From contig JAUWZR010000106.1 in assembly GCA_030615235.1 (NCBI GenBank), positions 1 to 8,586 on the forward strand: a DNA stretch of 8,586 nucleotides, read 5' to 3'. The DNA is from Promethearchaeota archaeon. GTDB lineage: Archaea; Asgardarchaeota; Lokiarchaeia; Sigyniarchaeales; SOKP01. The notes beneath the pieces are model-generated. The model was not told the DNA's origin and made no database searches. It saw only the letters and a list, made by a program, of their open reading frames with translations. Each line of letters opens with the position of its first letter. The stretch's first letter is position 1. Both the position numbers and the translations under genes were made by a program. Shown in pieces: positions 5,101-8,586 of the stretch.

Positions 5101-6605
5101 TTAGATAGAAATAATACTAATTTTTTCTTTTCATCCCTTCTAAAATCAAAAATAATGTCGGAGACTTTATCATTATTTAAATCTTCGATTATTATTTCTG
5201 AGGGCAGCTCTGCTTTAACTCGATATGAAGCCTTTTTTGAAAATATTTTTTTTCTTGCTCCAGATACTCCAAGAAAAATAGCTAGCATATTTTTTTCATC
5301 TATCTTTTTTAATACATCTTTTATTCCGTCTTTGTTAAAGTCTCCGCTAAAATATGCAATTTCTCCTTCAGTTCTTTCTAATTTTTCAAAATCAAATCTT
5401 ATCTTAGATTTTACTTTCGTAGCTGGCAATTTTGGATATTTACCACTCTGACCTAAATAAATAGCATTTTCATAAGTAAGTTTTTTGGTTATTAACACTT
5501 TTAAAATTTGGAAGATCCCCATTTTAGCCTCAGATATAATTAAGTCTTTGTGATTGTCTCCATTTATATCCAAGATCGCAGGATGACCAAATGCACTATC
5601 ATTCACTAAAATCTGATCTGGAGTTAGACTAATCTTACCTTCCTTGTTTAAATGTATATAAATCTTGCTTAGGCTTCCCATAGTTTGAAGCTGGGATTTG
5701 GAAACAACGATATCTATTAGCCCGTTATTATTAAGATCAATAGCATCAACGCTGTAGCTGGGAGGAGGAATTTTTTTCTTTTCTTCCTCTGATAAAATAT
5801 CGAGATTAATCTCAAAATCTGGTTCTTTTGAAAATTCTCTTTTTTCATTTTGAAGAAAGACCTTAATTTTATCTTTAAATATTGAAATAATATCTTTCCT
5901 TTTATCTCCATTAAAGTCTTCAAAATAAAGCACTGGTACTCGGGTAATAATTTTTTGAGAAAAGTTTTCAGGTACTTCAAGATCCTCGCTAGAAAATCTT
6001 AACGGGGACCGGATGCTAAAAATTGGATTTAAGCCTATTTTCTGAGTTTCTTTGAAAACTCCATTTTTTTCTCCTGAAAGAAGTGTTAAATAATTGGGTT
6101 TAAGAACATAGAGTTCATCTAGTTTATCCTCGTTCAAATCCCATATGAATTCGCAGCGAACAGGACTTTCGGGAGAGGGCGAGAGAAAAATGGAGGAAAT
6201 ATCAATTAATTTTATTGATTCTGGATTATAAAAATTATCTTTTAAATAATAGTATCTTAAAGAAGAGCTAGTTAAGTATACAATCTCTTTACCTGGATAC
6301 TGATTTGTAATATTTCCGACATCAAAAATAATTGCATTTTCATCCATATTCAAAATTTGACTTGGAGCAGAGTTGAATCCATCTCTATTTTGAAAAAAAA
6401 TGAGTAGCTTCTTATTCTTCAAAGTATTGGTCTGAATTACAATATCTTTTAAGTCATTATTATCTAAGTCTTCAAAGAAGATATCATCCATCAGATCGTC
6501 AAATTTCATTTCAGATTTTTCAAATATTTCCAAAAAATCAGATTGGGCATATGAATTGAATGAGAAAAATAAAAAACAGATAAATAAAGTAACGAATTTT
6601 TTCAT
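5097..6605 (-). CDS. Secreted FG-GAP/VCBS beta-propeller protein
   Basis: 502 residues. Residues 1-20 are a signal peptide ending SYA before Q21, without a lipobox cysteine. The rest carries spaced calcium-binding repeats of the DxDxDGxxD type found in FG-GAP/VCBS propellers: D46-D54, D156-D163, D230-D238, D290-D298, D346-D354, D422-D430 and D475-D483, each followed by a hydrophobic strand such as DIVIQ, DIISI, DLIIS or DIIFD. A degenerate copy lies at D95-E107. This gives seven clear repeats and perhaps an eighth, suiting a seven- or eight-bladed propeller filling the mature protein. No enzyme motif is seen. It overlaps the permease gene by 4 bases (ATGA) and the Omp85 gene by 4 bases. Placed between an inner-membrane exporter and an Omp85 barrel, it is probably a periplasmic or surface binding protein, perhaps the Omp85 client or an adaptor. 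Confidence 0.85.
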   Translation of the reverse strand: MKKFVTLFICFLFFSFNSYAQSDFLEIFEKSEMKFDDLMDDIFFEDLDNNDLKDIVIQTNTLKNKKLLIFFQNRDGFNSAPSQILNMDENAIIFDVGNITNQYPGKEIVYLTSSSLRYYYLKDNFYNPESIKLIDISSIFLSPSPESPVRCEFIWDLNEDKLDELYVLKPNYLTLLSGEKNGVFKETQKIGLNPIFSIRSPLRFSSEDLEVPENFSQKIITRVPVLYFEDFNGDKRKDIISIFKDKIKVFLQNEKREFSKEPDFEINLDILSEEEKKKIPPPSYSVDAIDLNNNGLIDIVVSKSQLQTMGSLSKIYIHLNKEGKISLTPDQILVNDSAFGHPAILDINGDNHKDLIISEAKMGIFQILKVLITKKLTYENAIYLGQSGKYPKLPATKVKSKIRFDFEKLERTEGEIAYFSGDFNKDGIKDVLKKIDEKNMLAIFLGVSGARKKIFSKKASYRVKAELPSEIIIEDLNNDKVSDIIFDFRRDEKKKLVLFLSK

Positions 6606-7420
6606 GGTATTTCTTTATTTCTAAAAAATATTACTGCTAAAACTAAAAATCCTATTAAATAAATGACAGTAACTATAATCATATACCAAATCTGCGGACT
6701 CCAGACTAAAGGCAGACCTTGAGCCATTTTTTGGAAAGCTTTTAGAGGATAAAGTATGTAGTTTGTCAGAAAAAGATATTTATAGAAGTCCAATTCAGTA
6801 AAAATATAAAAAATAAAATTCACACCAAAGCAGCTAATAAGAGACATTAAATTATTGTTAAAAAGCACAGAGAAAAAAAGGCATAAATTTATTAAGGCAG
6901 AGATGGGAAAAATCATTAAAAAAAGCGAGAGAAAATAATTATAAAATAAGGAGAGATTAGAGTGAATTATATAATTCTTTTCAGAAATATCTGAAAATCC
7001 GAATAGAATTCCTCCTACTGCTAAACTTAACAGGGAAATAATTGCAATTAAAGTAAAGAAGCATATCAAAAGAAAAATAGATTTTCCAAATATTAATTCT
7101 CTTCTTTTTAATCTTTTAACCAAAATCGTTCTTAATGTGCCCTTTTGTGCTTCATCTGAAACCGTAGTGCTAGCCGTTACAATCATAAAAAATATCAATA
7201 TGTTAAATATTGAATAAATTAGGCTGATAGAAAAATTAAATCCATTCTCATATCCTTTCATTAAAGCCAAAAAACTTAAAGATCCAGTAAAAGATGACGA
7301 ATGAAAAATTATAAAACCAAAAAGAACTGATAGAGAAAAGGTTATTATTGAAATGAACTTGACAAGACTGCTCTTTCTATAAATCTCGTATTCAGCTTTT
7401 AGAACATTAGATATTTTCAT
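6602..7420 (-). CDS. ABC-2 type transporter permease
   Basis: 272 residues with about six membrane spans (near 20-40, 66-86, 114-140, 157-186, 190-209 and 243-266). After the second span is the sequence SDEAQKGTLRTILVKRLKRR (88-107), the cytoplasmic coupling segment typical of ABC-2 permeases, with the E..GT pattern and a basic tail. Length and layout fit BcrB-like or gliding/lantibiotic-immunity permeases. The start overlaps the ATPase gene by 14 bases and the stop overlaps the propeller start by 4, so ATPase and permease form one transporter. Substrate unknown; the context suggests a peptide or lipopeptide, or export that protects the producer. Confidence 0.9.
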   Translation of the reverse strand: MKISNVLKAEYEIYRKSSLVKFISIITFSLSVLFGFIIFHSSSFTGSLSFLALMKGYENGFNFSISLIYSIFNILIFFMIVTASTTVSDEAQKGTLRTILVKRLKRRELIFGKSIFLLICFFTLIAIISLLSLAVGGILFGFSDISEKNYIIHSNLSLFYNYFLSLFLMIFPISALINLCLFFSVLFNNNLMSLISCFGVNFIFYIFTELDFYKYLFLTNYILYPLKAFQKMAQGLPLVWSPQIWYMIIVTVIYLIGFLVLAVIFFRNKEIP

Positions 7421-8135
7421 CTTTGGTCAATTTTAAATACATCTCTTTTAGGCTTTTCTGGGATATTAGAGATTTCAACACTCCTTTATAAATAATCTTT
7501 CTTTTATTTAATAAAATTATCCAATCACACAGGTCTTCAACTTCGCTCAGAATATGACTTGAAATAAAAACCGTGCCTTTCTCTCGTACATAATTCTTTA
7601 ATATCTGGTTTAAAATATCCATTGAATTCGGGTCAAGGCCATTAAATGGTTCATCCAAAATCAGCAGTTCCGGATCATTTAAAAAAGCATCAGCGATGGC
7701 CAATTTTTGTTTCATACCAAATGAGAAAGTTTTGATTTTTCTATCCTTGGCGTGTTTTAGCTCGACGAGATTCAACAAATGATCTATTCTCTTTTCATCT
7801 GTTTGATAATTATCTGATAAAGAAAGAATCTTTAAATTTTCTCTGGACGTTAGATGGGAGAAAAAGGAGGGAAATTCCATAAGAGCACCAATTGTTATCT
7901 TGAACTTTAAATTTTTTACATCCTGGATTTCTTTGCCATTTAATTCTATTTGACCCATATCTCTATTAATTAATCCTAACAGAATCTTAATAGTAGTTGT
8001 TTTCCCTGCTCCGTTAGGACCTAAAAATCCGGTAATTTTCCCTCTCAGAACATCAAAGGAAATGTCATCCAAGACCTTTAATCCCCCAAAGCTCTTGCTG
8101 AGATTTTTTATGCGTAATAGAAAATCCTCTTTCAT
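7407..8135 (-). CDS. ABC transporter ATP-binding protein (ABC-2/BcrA type)
   Basis: 242 residues, a single nucleotide-binding domain with all active-site motifs: Walker A GPNGAGKT (39-46), signature SFGMKQK (138-144), Walker B LLILDEP (157-163), D-loop GLDP and H-loop H194 in SSHIL. The region IGALMEFPSFFSHLTSREN (82-100) is the form seen in BcrA-like subunits, with glutamate near the usual Q-loop position. It powers the permease encoded next, whose start lies inside the end of this gene. The start ATG 8133-8135 is preceded by GGAGAT three bases upstream. It is the first gene of the block after an extended -10 promoter. BcrA-type pairs usually export or remove antimicrobial peptides and lipids. 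Confidence 0.92.
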   Translation of the reverse strand: MKEDFLLRIKNLSKSFGGLKVLDDISFDVLRGKITGFLGPNGAGKTTTIKILLGLINRDMGQIELNGKEIQDVKNLKFKITIGALMEFPSFFSHLTSRENLKILSLSDNYQTDEKRIDHLLNLVELKHAKDRKIKTFSFGMKQKLAIADAFLNDPELLILDEPFNGLDPNSMDILNQILKNYVREKGTVFISSHILSEVEDLCDWIILLNKRKIIYKGVLKSLISQKSLKEMYLKLTKDENI

Positions 8136-8298
8136 TTATCTCCAGCCTGTTCGTCCATTATAACATGTTTCGCTACTCTACAGGAATTTTCAATTTTCTA
8201 TAATTATGCTCTGAAAAAACCTATGATTCTAACTCTGGGAGTGGCACTATGATTGGGGGCAGGTCAAAAGTATGCTGCTTTCGATCATAAAACCGACT
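8136..8298. other. Upstream region of the ABC transporter block
   Basis: 163 bases between the amidohydrolase stop and the ATPase start. It holds a short hairpin (ACTC-TGG-GAGT around 8231-8241, four pairs) and the promoter described separately. No clear Rho-independent terminator separates the amidohydrolase from the transporter genes. I see no small gene or RNA. Confidence 0.45.
8157..8165 (-). promoter_or_regulatory. Extended -10 promoter of the ABC/propeller/Omp85 genes
   Basis: The minus strand reads TGTTATAAT, a perfect extended -10 element (TGn plus TATAAT). No good -35 is found at 16-18 bases; TTGAAA lies 25 bases upstream, too far. The box ends 21 bases before the ATPase ATG, so the transcript leader would be about 15 bases, just enough for the GGAGAT ribosome-binding site. 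Confidence 0.6.
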
Positions 8299-8586
8299 TT
8301 ATTTTGTGGGGAGGCGCAAGACTTTTTCCGCGTTTTCAAGGATAGTGTTTGAAAAACCATGAGCTTTTTTGATTTTAACATCTCTGTCTAGAGGATTCTT
8401 TGTCCTAATTATCTGAATATATTCCTCCGGGACCATGTCATGTGTTACCCATGGTAGATGGGGCCAACCGTCAACGGGTATAGGAAAATCAGAGCCATGA
8501 ATCAACCAATCAGAAGGAAAAGTCTTCACAATTTCAGGTATCAAAAAAATTCTGGTCGATAAAGAAAGTGCTGAAGTATCTGCCCA
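8299..8586 (-). CDS. Amidohydrolase-like protein, C-terminal part (runs in from the window end)
   Basis: The frame is open from base 8586 to the stop at 8299-8301, giving 95 residues. Its first 47 codons (8446-8586) are the same bases as 1-141, so it is the second end of the gene that begins at 525. It carries LIHGSDFPIPVDGWPHLPWV, with the C-terminal catalytic aspartate, then EEYIQIIRTKNPLDRDVKIK and a final helix ILENAEKVLRLP typical of the end of Amidohydro_2 proteins. A TTG at 8542-8544 could be taken as a start, but it is an internal leucine codon of the joined gene and has no ribosome-binding site. Confidence 0.75.
   Translation of the reverse strand, partial: WADTSALSLSTRIFLIPEIVKTFPSDWLIHGSDFPIPVDGWPHLPWVTHDMVPEEYIQIIRTKNPLDRDVKIKKAHGFSNTILENAEKVLRLPTK
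8446..8586. repeat. Terminal direct repeat, right copy (circular-contig overlap)
   Basis: Exact copy of bases 1-141 in the same orientation. The preceding base 8445 continues the amidohydrolase reading frame after base 1, which supports a head-to-tail join at this point. Confidence 0.9.

Noticed and set aside
5155..5451. 98-codon plus-strand frame
   Set aside because: It is antisense to the last repeats of the beta-propeller gene. The serine/phenylalanine-rich translation is typical of an antisense shadow.
5717..5980. 87-codon minus-strand frame
   Set aside because: It is an out-of-frame reading of the propeller gene, lysine/leucine-rich, with no motif.
8299..8544. 81-residue protein starting at TTG 8542-8544
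   Set aside because: The frame stays open to 8586 and continues from the other end of the window. The TTG is an internal leucine codon without a ribosome-binding site.
1..8586. Biological long terminal repeats or a transposon bounded by the 141-base repeats
   Set aside because: The repeat lies inside a coding frame, ends exactly at both contig ends, equals a common assembler k-mer size, and has no transposase or integrase nearby.
1..8586. tRNA, rRNA, CRISPR arrays or riboswitches
   Set aside because: I saw no cloverleaf, rRNA-like block, regular spaced repeats or long structured leader. The intergenic spaces are all short.

Overview
The window looks like one small circular assembly of about 8.4 kb from a Gram-negative bacterium. 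Its first 141 bases (1-141) recur exactly as its last 141 (8446-8586). When the ends are merged to an 8,445-bp circle, a gene that runs off both ends closes in frame. Outer-membrane proteins (an Omp85 protein and the C-terminus of a BamA) point to a diderm host; I cannot name the phylum. No replication, partition, mobilisation, integrase or transposase gene is visible, so the circle could be a real extrachromosomal molecule, a tandem array or an assembly loop.

All genes lie on the minus strand. Reading in the direction of transcription, the right half (8135 to 3907) is a tightly coupled four-gene block: an ABC-2 ATPase, its permease, a secreted seven- or eight-repeat FG-GAP/VCBS beta-propeller, and a single-POTRA Omp85 barrel. 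Each gene overlaps the next by 4 to 14 bases. An extended -10 promoter sits just before the ATPase. Together the four could span inner membrane, periplasm and outer membrane.

The centre (3825 to 1103) looks like a peptide-modification cassette. Two adjacent 409-residue proteins each begin with a PqqD-like domain (the RiPP recognition element, RRE). One carries a membrane M50 metalloprotease and the other an LpxL/HtrB-type acyltransferase. Downstream lies a 43-residue peptide gene with a charged N-terminal half and a hydrophobic glycine-zipper C-terminal half. It has its own TTGACA promoter and a near-perfect Shine-Dalgarno sequence. The hypothesis is that the peptide is a precursor recognised by both RRE domains, acylated, cleaved within or near the membrane, and exported or inserted by the ABC/propeller/Omp85 proteins. 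This is inference; the domains and motifs are visible.

The left edge and the circular junction (1103 to 1, and 8586 to 8299) have clearly higher GC and look like remains of a host locus: the last ~107 residues of a BamA-like protein with its 5' part missing, then an EF-hand-containing amidohydrolase. That enzyme keeps both ends but seems to lack its central metal-site region.
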